Assembly (NCBI GenBank): GCA_964487555.1
Contig: CAZART010000123.1
Span: forward strand, 1-14,882
Direction: 5' to 3'
Origin: CAZART01 sp964487555
GTDB lineage: Bacteria; Bacteroidota; Rhodothermia; Rhodothermales; VXPQ01
DNA length: 14,882 nucleotides
The notes beneath the pieces were generated by a model. That model did no database searches. It saw only the letters and a program-made list of their open reading frames with translations, and was not told the origin of the DNA. This document shows positions 9,088 through 14,882 of this stretch, piece by piece. The position numbers and the translations under genes are program-made. Numbering within the stretch: the first letter of the stretch is position 1; each line of letters opens with the position of its first letter.

Positions 9088-10872
9088 ATGAGAAACTTGC
9101 CACGCGTCTTTGCCGTCATTCTCGCCTGCTCACTGCTGTTTGCAGGGTGTGACAGTCTGAACCTCGATCCACGGGATGAACTCAGCAGCGATGTCGTATG
9201 GCAGGATCCTGCACTCGTGCAAGCCTTTCTGAATGAGGCATATAATAGCACGGGTCACGGCTTCGGCGATCCCATGCCTACCGCCGGTGTCGTCGACGAG
9301 GCCGTCAATACGCACGGTCACGGAGATTCTCCTGTCGTTACTTCTAATCTGACGCCCGATAATCGCGGTATCTGGGATGCACCCGGATGGCGGCCGGCTG
9401 AGGTTCCGCCGTACGATCAATTCGACTGGGGAAGCGTGTATTCGACGATCCGGGACCTCAACATCCTGCTCGAAAACGTAGGAGGAGGGGACGTCACAGC
9501 CGAATCCGAGGTCCTGGTGGGGGAGGCCCACTTCTTAAGGGCATACTTCTATCACAATCTGATGAAGCTATACGGCGGAGTGCCTCTCATCGACTCGCCG
9601 CTCGAGCTGGGCGCTGATCTAGAGCAGTATCAGGTCCCCCGCGGCTCATTTGGGGAAACCGTCGATTTCATCAATGCAGACCTGGATCGCGCCACAGAGC
9701 TCTTGTCGAGTAGCGCAAGGCGCCCCGGGGCCGCGACGAGAGGAGCAGCGCTCGCGCTGAAGTCCAGAGTCCTGCTGTTCGCGGCGAGCGACCTGTATAA
9801 CCAGAACCCCTCAGGCATGCCGGAAACCGGGTATACGGACGGAGGCCAGCAGCAGAGGTGGCAGACAGCGAAAGACGCGGCGCAGGCGGTTATCGATCTT
9901 GGCGAGTTCAGCCTTGAGAACGCACCAACTAGCGATGAGTATCACGATCTGCTGGTCTGGGGCGGCGGCAACGAGCTGATCTGGGCTCGGTATTTCAATG
10001 CGGACGGAGGCGATGAACACAGTCACGGGCAGTTCGTCAGCCCGAACGGCTACAATTCCTGGTCGGGTGACGCACCCACGCAGAATCACGTCGATGCCTA
10101 CGAGATGTCGGACGGCTCCGAATTTAGCTGGGACATTGCGGAACACGCCGACAATCCGTATGCGAATCGGGATCCGCGTTTCGATGCCAACATCCTGTAT
10201 AACGGAAAGGTATGGAGGGAACGCCCGTCAGGCATTAATACGCTGGATCCGAGAGGCATTATTCAGACAGGCTGGTACGAGGTGCCGGGCAAGGCGGAGA
10301 TGGAGCCTGGTCTCGATACACGCGAGGGCCCCGTGCAACAGTGGAACGGCACGAGAACCGGATACAACCTGGCGAAGTTCGTCGATCGCAACAGCAGTCC
10401 GGATACCGAGCAGGCGTTCAATCCGTGGATCCACATCCGCTACGCGGAAATCCTGCTCAACTTCGCGGAAGCCTCGGCCGAACTGGGACAGGCGAGTGAC
10501 GCCGTCTGGGCACTGAATCAGATTCGATCCCGTGTGGGCATGCCCGACGTGCCCGCGGATGGGGGGCCTACTCGCACGCTTATCGAACGCGTGCGGCAGG
10601 AACGGAACGTAGAATTAGCTTTCGAAAACCATCGCTACTTTGACGTACGACGATGGATGATCGGGCCGGAAACCTACACGGACGGCATGGGGATCAGGAT
10701 CACCGGTTTCCTTGATCCGGACGGAGAGCTCCTTGTGGAGAACCGCTATGACTATGAATACGAAGTCATCATGGTGCAGCAACGAGGATGGAACGATAGA
10801 AACTATTTTGTGCCGCTTCCGACGGCCGAGATCAATAGAAATCCCAACCTGGTGCAAAATCCGGGTTATTAG
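9088..10872 (+). CDS. SusD/RagB-family nutrient-binding outer-membrane lipoprotein
   Basis: This 594-residue protein is the surface lid and glycan-binding partner of the upstream SusC. The signal peptide ends in a good lipobox, LFAGC, with Cys21 as the lipidation site. The N-terminal SusD domain includes LNLDPRDELSSDVVWQDP (24-41) and FLRAYFYHNLMKLYGGVPL (near 149). The C-terminal RagB/SusD domain includes IRYAEILLNFAEASAELG (near 450), YFDVRRWMIG (near 516) and the closing NYFVPLPTAEINRNPNL followed by VQNPGY. The length is normal for the family. It lies 80 nt after the SusC gene with only a hairpin between, so the two are almost certainly co-transcribed. No SusE/F or ECF sigma/anti-sigma gene accompanies the pair. 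The glycan bound is not visible from sequence. Confidence 0.96.
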   Translation: MRNLPRVFAVILACSLLFAGCDSLNLDPRDELSSDVVWQDPALVQAFLNEAYNSTGHGFGDPMPTAGVVDEAVNTHGHGDSPVVTSNLTPDNRGIWDAPGWRPAEVPPYDQFDWGSVYSTIRDLNILLENVGGGDVTAESEVLVGEAHFLRAYFYHNLMKLYGGVPLIDSPLELGADLEQYQVPRGSFGETVDFINADLDRATELLSSSARRPGAATRGAALALKSRVLLFAASDLYNQNPSGMPETGYTDGGQQQRWQTAKDAAQAVIDLGEFSLENAPTSDEYHDLLVWGGGNELIWARYFNADGGDEHSHGQFVSPNGYNSWSGDAPTQNHVDAYEMSDGSEFSWDIAEHADNPYANRDPRFDANILYNGKVWRERPSGINTLDPRGIIQTGWYEVPGKAEMEPGLDTREGPVQQWNGTRTGYNLAKFVDRNSSPDTEQAFNPWIHIRYAEILLNFAEASAELGQASDAVWALNQIRSRVGMPDVPADGGPTRTLIERVRQERNVELAFENHRYFDVRRWMIGPETYTDGMGIRITGFLDPDGELLVENRYDYEYEVIMVQQRGWNDRNYFVPLPTAEINRNPNLVQNPGY

Positions 10873-10876
10873 CTAA

Positions 10877-10940
10877 CCGCCGTCATCGCGTATCTCTTCC
10901 GGACGCGCCTCCATAAGGCTTCGCACTTCCGAGACGGCGG
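10877..10940. repeat. Separated 8-bp inverted repeat after the susD-like gene
   Basis: CCGCCGTC (10877-10884) is matched by GACGGCGG (10933-10940), 48 nt apart, in the 113-nt gap after the SusD stop. A smaller GCCT-5-AGGC stem lies inside. It could be a weak mRNA 3' structure, but there is no T-run and chance occurrence is possible. Confidence 0.25.
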
Positions 10941-11057
10941 ATCTCATGCCGCGCGTTATATGTAAGAAGTCTACCGGCTTCCTTCATGGCTGATGGAAAT
11001 ATCAGCCGGGAGGCTCCGGTGACTACGCCCGCTCTTGCTTCAAGACCTCTGGATCCC

Positions 11058-11477
11058 ATGGATGCGCCGCGCGGCCTTTTCGGTGCTCTCTCTGTACTCG
11101 TTCTCGGCGTGGTGCTTCAGGCGTGTTCAGGTCCGTGGCTCCGCGTCGAGCACATACCGGAAAACGGATACGATCGTACGCTCAACTACCAGTTCCAGGC
11201 GCAGGTGCATGCCGACTCGCTCGGGGAATGCCGATCGATCGTCGTGCGCGTGAAGGCGCTAAATAAGATGTACTCGAGAGAAGAGCCACCGTCTCGGCTG
11301 CAGCTTTTCGACGACGACTGCATGAGCCCCGTGCGCTTCGAGCGCGTACAATTCGTCTCCAAAGAAACCGGTGAGCCTATGCGTCTTTCCGGCACTGAAG
11401 TCGTTCATTTTTTGAGTGACTACCACCGACTCGAAGACGAGCTGATGGGATGGCTCTGGCGCGCAGGCGTGATCTGA
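11058..11477 (+). CDS. Short putative lipoprotein of unknown function
   Basis: I do not recognise the family. The frame is open from an ATG at 10986 (163 aa), but I prefer the in-frame ATG at 11058 (139 aa), because it places a hydrophobic stretch directly at the N terminus (GALSVLVLGVVLQAC), with Cys23 in a lipobox-like LQAC. The longer form would put 24 polar residues before it. The mature part is about 117 residues, charged and probably globular, with two further cysteines (GECRS and DDDCMS) that could pair in the periplasm, and a C-terminal SDYHRLEDELMGWLWRAGVI segment with aromatic residues. It lies 113 nt (or 185 nt) after the SusD gene on the same strand, so it may be a last, accessory member of the operon. 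It converges with the GH67 gene. Lipidation is likely; function is unknown. Confidence 0.7.
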   Translation: MDAPRGLFGALSVLVLGVVLQACSGPWLRVEHIPENGYDRTLNYQFQAQVHADSLGECRSIVVRVKALNKMYSREEPPSRLQLFDDDCMSPVRFERVQFVSKETGEPMRLSGTEVVHFLSDYHRLEDELMGWLWRAGVI

Positions 11478-11542
11478 TCCAGCGTTCATAGCCAAGAGAC
11501 GGCCGTGATCAGGATAAGCATCGATGCCGTGTCTGCTCGCAT

Positions 11543-11556
11543 GTGCCGCCCGGCAC
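11543..11556. terminator. Small hairpin in the convergent gap, possible bidirectional terminator
   Basis: GTGCC-GCCC-GGCAC forms a 5-bp GC-rich stem with a 4-nt loop between the convergent lipoprotein and GH67 genes. No convincing T-run follows on either strand, so intrinsic termination is doubtful. A second dyad, CTGATC (11474-11479) with GATCAG (11507-11512), overlaps the lipoprotein stop. The rest of 11478-11610 shows nothing gene-like. Confidence 0.25.
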
Positions 11557-11610
11557 GCGCACTTTCCCTCGGTCCTCCGAAATCGGCTCACAGCGCGCGG
11601 CTAACCCGCA

Positions 11611-13761
11611 TCATAGCCCCGGCGCGTACGGGTGCCGCAGCTCCATGTATTCGTCGAGCGAATGCGCCGGCGCCTCGTATCCCTTCGGTAGCGGCCTCCG
11701 CGAGAAGGTCTGAAAATAGAGGAGACTCGAGTCTCTCCACCAGACGGCCTCCTGCTCCTGGATCTCGAGAAACGCGCGGACCTGCTCGTACCGCTCGTCA
11801 TCGATCATGCCCTCCAGCGAATCCCAGGTAGCCTGCATGGATCGGACGGTGTCGACGCCCTCCTGATATGTCCGCGCCAATTCGTCCCAGAGGATGCGGC
11901 CGGACGGCATCTCGTGATCCCACGGCAGGTCGTGAAACCACAGAAGTAACTCCCGGGGAACGCTTTCGAGGTTTCCGAAAATCTCGGGTAAGGGTCCTTG
12001 ATACTGCGCGACGGCGTCGCTGCCGGTTTCGGTCCGATCAAAACCGATGCCGAGCGAGTCGGCGCGATGGTAGTACACGGACGTCCAGTCCGCCCGCGGG
12101 CCACCGCTAACCCAGGGTCCGGGTCCGTAGTGGTGGCCGCGCGCCATGAGATGATGCAGGCCGAGCGGCGTCATATAGTTGACCGCCGCTTCCCGAGACG
12201 ACATCATCATTGCGCGGACCGGCTCGATAAAGGCCGGATCATTCGAGAAGGACATGCGGATCCATTCGTCAGCGATCTCCTCCGACGATCGGGCGTGATC
12301 CCATGCGATACGGCCGAAGGCGTACCAGTTGGCGCAGGCAAAGACGGAACCGCACCAGTTGCGGTCGGTGCCCACGTTGGCGACCCCCGCCATCCCGGTG
12401 ACGTCATATCCGTGGAGTGAGCCGTCAATCACCTCGGCCACGGGCGAGCCTTCGCCGCGAGCGTAGGTATCGGATTGCAGGACCTCCTGGAACAGTGGAG
12501 CCAGGTAGACCAGGTGCATCGCGAAACCGAGGTATTCCTGGGTAATCTGGAATTCCATCGTCAGCGGCGTGTTCGGCATGGCGCCGAAGAGCGGATGGAA
12601 CGGTTCGCGCGGCTGGAAATCGATGGGGCCGTTCTTCACCTGAATCAATACGTTCGGGCGGAACTCGCCGTCCAGCGGTTTGAATTCGTTAAAAGCCTGC
12701 TTGGCCCGATCGTCCGGTTCCTTGTCGGAATACACGAAGGCCCGCCACATTACGACGCCGCCGTGAGGAGCCAGTGCGTCGGCGAGCATATTCGCGCCTT
12801 CGGCATGTGTTCGATCGTAGTCGTGAGGCCCCGGCTGCCCTTCGGAATCGGCCTTGACCAGAAATCCCCCGAAATCAGGGATGTACTCGTAGATCTCCGC
12901 CGCCTTTTGTTTCCACCAGGACTGCACGTCCGGATTGAGCGGATCGCCCGTATCGAGGCCCCCGATTTCGAGCGGCGCGCTGAATCGCGCGGTCAGATAC
13001 ACGCGAATCCCGTACGGGCGAAAGACGTCCGCGAGCGCGGCCGCCTTCTCCAAATACATCGGCGTGAGCGACGTCGCGTTGGCATTAACGTTCGTCAGGA
13101 CCGTTCCATTGATCCCGATCGACGCACTGGCGCGCGCGTAGTCCGTGTATCGGGGCGAGAGATAGTCGGGGAGCTTGTGCCAGTCCCAGAGGGAGAAGCC
13201 GGCGTACCCGCGCTCGACGGTTCGGTCCAGGTTGTCCCAGTGATTCAGGACCCGATGCCGGATGTGGGGCGCTTCGGCGACGTTGATCTGATCGATGGAC
13301 TCCTGCGTCTGCAGAAGGCGAAGGAAGTGAAAGACACCGTAGAGGACACCGACGTCCGTATTGCCGGCAATGGCCGTCGCCGGTCCGCCCTCGACCGGTA
13401 CGGTGCGGATCAGGTAACCCTCTTCGCCGACCTCCCTTAGTTCATCATCCAAGTCGAGTGCATCGATGACGCCAGAGGCGCCGGGCGTTCCCACGAGAAT
13501 CGCCCCGGGCCGGGGCGTGCTCCCGGCCGAAGGGAGCTCCACGTCAAGCATCGTGCGGAGCGCGTCCGTCAGTTCGGCCCGAGCGACTTCCAGCGTCGGC
13601 GAACCGGAGGGCATGTGAAGCTCAGACGCTGCGGCGCGGTATTCGTGAAGACGTGTCGAGTCGGAGACCTGATCGTAGCGCAGCCACAATCGATAGCCGT
13701 CGTCGGCCGGAACTTCAGGTACGAAAAAGAGAATGACCGACAGTGACAGAATCAATCTCAT
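11611..13761 (-). CDS. aguA: GH67 alpha-glucuronidase, exported
   Basis: This 716-residue enzyme removes (4-O-methyl-)D-glucuronic acid from the non-reducing end of aldouronic acids made from glucuronoxylan. Family signatures are GYRLWLRYD (22-30), NHWDNLDRTVERGYAGFSLW (173-192), NVNANATSLTP (225-234) and VMWRAFVYSDKEPDDRAKQA (337-356). By alignment with characterised GH67 enzymes, Glu307 in KADSEGQPGP is the catalytic acid; Asp381 in KNGPIDFQ and Glu409 in QITQEYLG are the paired bases. Their 28-residue spacing equals that of the known D/E pairs (D365/E393 and D364/E392), so the site looks intact. Length is usual (about 680-730). MRLILSLSVILFFVPEVPA is a signal peptide, so it probably acts in the periplasm on oligosaccharides imported by SusC/SusD. 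Its ATG follows the stop of a truncated dehydratase stub by 3 nt, so the gene was the second cistron of an operon whose first gene is now broken. No Shine-Dalgarno is visible. Confidence 0.95.
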   Translation of the reverse strand: MRLILSLSVILFFVPEVPADDGYRLWLRYDQVSDSTRLHEYRAAASELHMPSGSPTLEVARAELTDALRTMLDVELPSAGSTPRPGAILVGTPGASGVIDALDLDDELREVGEEGYLIRTVPVEGGPATAIAGNTDVGVLYGVFHFLRLLQTQESIDQINVAEAPHIRHRVLNHWDNLDRTVERGYAGFSLWDWHKLPDYLSPRYTDYARASASIGINGTVLTNVNANATSLTPMYLEKAAALADVFRPYGIRVYLTARFSAPLEIGGLDTGDPLNPDVQSWWKQKAAEIYEYIPDFGGFLVKADSEGQPGPHDYDRTHAEGANMLADALAPHGGVVMWRAFVYSDKEPDDRAKQAFNEFKPLDGEFRPNVLIQVKNGPIDFQPREPFHPLFGAMPNTPLTMEFQITQEYLGFAMHLVYLAPLFQEVLQSDTYARGEGSPVAEVIDGSLHGYDVTGMAGVANVGTDRNWCGSVFACANWYAFGRIAWDHARSSEEIADEWIRMSFSNDPAFIEPVRAMMMSSREAAVNYMTPLGLHHLMARGHHYGPGPWVSGGPRADWTSVYYHRADSLGIGFDRTETGSDAVAQYQGPLPEIFGNLESVPRELLLWFHDLPWDHEMPSGRILWDELARTYQEGVDTVRSMQATWDSLEGMIDDERYEQVRAFLEIQEQEAVWWRDSSLLYFQTFSRRPLPKGYEAPAHSLDEYMELRHPYAPGL

Positions 13762-13764
13762 CGA

Positions 13765-13947
13765 TTAGAAGGGAATTTCGGGGACGCGCTCATCGGCAGG
13801 ATCGGCCCACCGTCCATTGGGAATCAGCGGTGTCCAACCGGGCCGCAGCGGATCCTGATAGTACGGATAGGAGCCCAGCTTGCGATACAGCTCATAATAT
13901 TCCGCGAATTTGTCGCGATCGAGCCGGACACCGAGACCGGGAGCGAT
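13765..13947 (-). pseudogene. C-terminal remnant of an enolase-superfamily (glucarate-dehydratase-like) sugar-acid dehydratase
   Basis: The last 60 codons read like the C terminus of an enolase-superfamily acid-sugar dehydratase: APGLGVRLDRDKFAEYYELY, then RKLGSYPYYQDPLRPGWTP and the final NGRWADPADERVPEIPF. The PGLGV-x-hydrophobic-D start and the later ELYxKxG and PGWT match my recollection of glucarate dehydratase C termini. Full members have over 400 residues with a metal-binding barrel; none of that is present. The open frame continues to 14217, but residues upstream of about nt 13953 show no family similarity and run antisense to an ArsR-type remnant. The stop lies 3 nt before the GH67 start, the spacing of an intact operon. 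I infer a deletion or insertion that removed the 5' part. The superfamily call is moderately sure; the exact sugar acid is unknown. Confidence 0.6.
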
Positions 13948-14069
13948 GTTCTTGATTTGGCATCGATCGAGCCACAATCTAGAAGCCTGCACTGCGCCCC
14001 GCAACGTCAGCGCATGAACTAGGGCGGATTTTGAAAACGGTCTTGGCTCCGCCGGCGCATACGGCTTGC

Positions 14070-14195
14070 CCTGCATCGGCGACCATCTCACGCCAAGCCG
14101 TGACCAAACACCTGCGGACGCTGGAGGACGCGGGCCTTGCCGCGAGCCGGCGCGTGGGTCGCGAACGGATCTTCGAGCTGCGGCTTGAGCGAACT
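14070..14195 (+). pseudogene. Remnant of an ArsR-type winged-helix regulator
   Basis: The plus strand encodes ISRQAVTKHLRTLEDAGLAA, then SRRVGRERIFELRLERT (nt 14085-14195). This is the recognition helix and wing typical of ArsR-family transcription factors (the usual form is S-R-Q-A-V-x-K-H-L with a following L-x-x-A-G-L). The preceding ATISRQ looks as if several codons (commonly ELAxxLP) are missing, and no recognisable first helices or C-terminal part remain. An open frame runs from a TTG at 14031 to 14450, but the residues after 14195 are not family-like. It therefore looks like a decayed fragment rather than a working 139-aa protein. Its orientation opposes the dehydratase stub, showing that this interval is a patchwork. 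Confidence 0.55.
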
Positions 14196-14482
14196 GTCGG
14201 AAGTGCAAAAATCTCAACCGCCGCTACCCTTCGTCATCGATGGACGAGAATCAGCGAAACATACTTACAAAGTAGGCGGTCACGGCGTGAGGCAAGCGAT
14301 ACTCCGGCTTCGTCCCGACATGTTGCGCCGGGGACAGCGCAGCGGGACTGCAAATCGTACAGCGTGGCCCCGTCGACGGCGGAGGAGCAGGCGAAGGCCG
14401 GCATAGTGCTGACCATGTCGGAAATGCGTCGTGCACACATCGACATTTGATTTGAAGTAAAGGAACAGTAGTATCAGACCGA
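14196..14482. other. Unassigned stretch between the ArsR remnant and the gntR promoter
   Basis: Short open frames occur in several frames on both strands (for example minus 14446-14234), with no recognisable family, no clear codon signal and no structured RNA that I can see. It is probably further degraded coding sequence or spacer. I looked for terminal inverted repeats and target duplications of a mobile element around 13950 and 14480 by eye and found none. Confidence 0.4.
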
Positions 14483-14495
14483 GAATTGACAATTC
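14483..14495. promoter_or_regulatory. GAATTGACAATTC palindrome over the -35, possible operator
   Basis: A perfect 13-bp palindrome (6-bp arms around a central A) contains the TTGACA hexamer. A dimeric regulator bound here would compete with RNA polymerase. The AATTG/CAATT arms resemble sites used by some GntR-family regulators, which is a loose comparison. Binding by the adjacent GntR protein is inference. Confidence 0.45.
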
Positions 14496-14515
14496 GCCTT
14501 AGCGGAACGTATTAT
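14486..14515 (+). promoter_or_regulatory. Sigma70-like promoter of the gntR-family gene
   Basis: TTGACA (14486-14491, perfect consensus) and TATTAT (14510-14515, 5 of 6) are separated by 18 nt. The predicted start near 14522 leaves a leader of about 45 nt before the ATG at 14567. This is the best promoter in the window. Confidence 0.6.
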
Positions 14516-14531
14516 CCCACCGGTGATAATA
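14510..14531. promoter_or_regulatory. Inverted repeat TATTATC-N8-GATAATA across the -10 and start site
   Basis: Seven-base arms at 14510-14516 and 14525-14531 flank an 8-nt spacer that itself is mostly the CACCGGTG palindrome (14518-14525). One arm is the -10 element. This dyad overlaps the next palindrome, so only one of the registers may be the true binding site. Confidence 0.4.
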
Positions 14532-14535
14532 TCAC
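14523..14535. promoter_or_regulatory. GTGATAATATCAC palindrome at the start site, possible operator
   Basis: A perfect 13-bp palindrome (6-bp arms, central A at 14529) lies at the predicted start of both the plus-strand gntR promoter and the candidate minus-strand promoter. Its centre is 40 bp from that of the palindrome at 14483-14495, about four helical turns, which would suit two dimers on one face of the DNA. Autoregulation and control of the GH67 operon are inference. Confidence 0.5.
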
Positions 14536-14563
14536 ATTATGATTACCGTAAACGGACTGTGAA
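14536..14563 (-). promoter_or_regulatory. Candidate minus-strand promoter facing the GH67 operon
   Basis: Read on the minus strand, TTCACA (plus 14558-14563) and CATAAT (plus 14536-14541) are 16 nt apart, and each matches the sigma70 consensus at 5 of 6 positions. Transcription would start near 14529 and run through the broken interval to the dehydratase stub and GH67. It is a plausible relic or active promoter of the divergent operon. AT-rich sequence makes a chance match possible. Confidence 0.35.
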
Positions 14564-14566
14564 TAT

Positions 14567-14882
14567 ATGAAGCCTGAGTTCAAGCCGGTGGAGAAATCGA
14601 GCCTGGCCGACGGCCTGGCGGAACAGATCGCACGGATGATCCAGTCCGGAGCGTATGAATCGGGCGACCGACTGCCGGCCATATCCGAGATGGCTCAGAA
14701 GTTCGGCGTCGGACACCCGACTGTGCGTGAGGCGCTAAAGCAGCTAGAAACGGTCGGCGTGCTCGAGATCAAGCATGGGTCCGGCGTGTACGTCCGAGAA
14801 AGCCGGGACATCCTCATCGTTTCCAACCCCGTCTTCGGCGGGGTGGTCTCCAAGAAATTAATGATCGACCTGATCGAAGCTC
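14567..14882 (+). CDS. GntR-family transcriptional regulator, FadR type (3' end outside window)
   Basis: The ATG at 14567 opens a frame that runs off the right edge after 105 codons. Residues about 10-75 form the GntR winged helix: DGLAEQIARMIQSGAYESGD, RLPAISEMAQKFGVGHPTVR, EALKQLETVGVLEIKHGSGV. The wing GSGVYV and helix PTVREALKQLE are characteristic. After a short linker (RESRDILIVSNPVFGG) the sequence turns to KKLMIDLIEA, like the first helix of the FCD effector domain of FadR-type members, which often bind sugar acids or other carboxylates; the effector domain itself lies outside the window. It is divergent to the dehydratase-stub/GH67 operon with palindromes between, so it likely controls that operon and itself. 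No Shine-Dalgarno is visible. Confidence 0.9.
   Translation, partial: MKPEFKPVEKSSLADGLAEQIARMIQSGAYESGDRLPAISEMAQKFGVGHPTVREALKQLETVGVLEIKHGSGVYVRESRDILIVSNPVFGGVVSKKLMIDLIEA

Noticed and set aside
12475..13440. 321-residue plus-strand open frame opposite GH67
   Set aside because: Lies wholly within the well-supported GH67 coding frame and has a low-complexity Arg/Val-rich composition typical of antisense frames.
13765..14217. 150-residue minus-strand frame as an intact gene
   Set aside because: Only its last 60 residues look like a protein family. The rest is Arg/Pro-rich, unlike the family, and antisense to the ArsR remnant.
14370..14379. CCGTCGACGG palindrome as an operator
   Set aside because: A 10-bp GC-rich palindrome in GC-rich debris with no promoter nearby; likely chance.
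13940..14490. Insertion sequence or transposon responsible for the disruption
   Set aside because: No transposase similarity, terminal inverted repeats or target-site duplication could be seen by eye.
1..14882. CRISPR array, tRNA or rRNA gene
   Set aside because: No regularly spaced direct repeats and no tRNA-like or rRNA-like segments were seen. The periodicity in the ASPIC genes is protein-coding.

Overview
The window most likely comes from a GC-rich member of the Bacteroidota/Rhodothermota (Rhodothermia- or Balneolia-like). The evidence is an adjacent SusC/SusD outer-membrane pair, two very large ASPIC/UnbV + FG-GAP surface proteins of a kind common in that group, lipoprotein signals, and starts with almost no recognisable Shine-Dalgarno sequence. 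The phylum call is inference from gene families; no rRNA or marker gene is present.

Layout. Nt 2-5664 (+) hold two tandem ASPIC/FG-GAP paralogues. The first is cut by the left edge of the window, and the two overlap by ATGA. After a 190-nt leader with a possible promoter and a TAGTTAACTA palindrome come a SusC-family TonB-dependent receptor (5855-9007) and a SusD-family lipoprotein (9088-10872), separated by a small GC-rich hairpin. A short putative lipoprotein of unknown function follows (10986 or 11058 to 11477). It converges on a minus-strand GH67 alpha-glucuronidase (13761 down to 11611) with intact catalytic residues and a signal peptide.

Upstream of the GH67 gene, and only 3 nt from it, lies the C-terminal remnant (60 residues) of an enolase-superfamily, glucarate-dehydratase-like sugar-acid dehydratase (13765-13947, minus). 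It abuts about 500 nt of broken sequence that also contains an ArsR-type HTH remnant on the plus strand. The window closes with the start of a FadR-type GntR regulator (14567 onward, +), preceded by a good sigma70-like promoter, several perfect or near-perfect palindromes, and a possible promoter facing the GH67 operon.

Reading as a whole. This looks like a polysaccharide-utilisation locus for (4-O-methyl-)glucuronic-acid-substituted glycans such as glucuronoxylan fragments. SusC/SusD would import oligosaccharides, the ASPIC/FG-GAP proteins may act at the cell surface, GH67 would release the uronic acid from imported aldouronic acids, and the GntR protein would sense a sugar acid and control the divergent operon. 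The substrate assignment rests only on GH67 and the dehydratase remnant. Because the dehydratase is reduced to a stub, the locus appears partly decayed or rearranged between the regulator and GH67.
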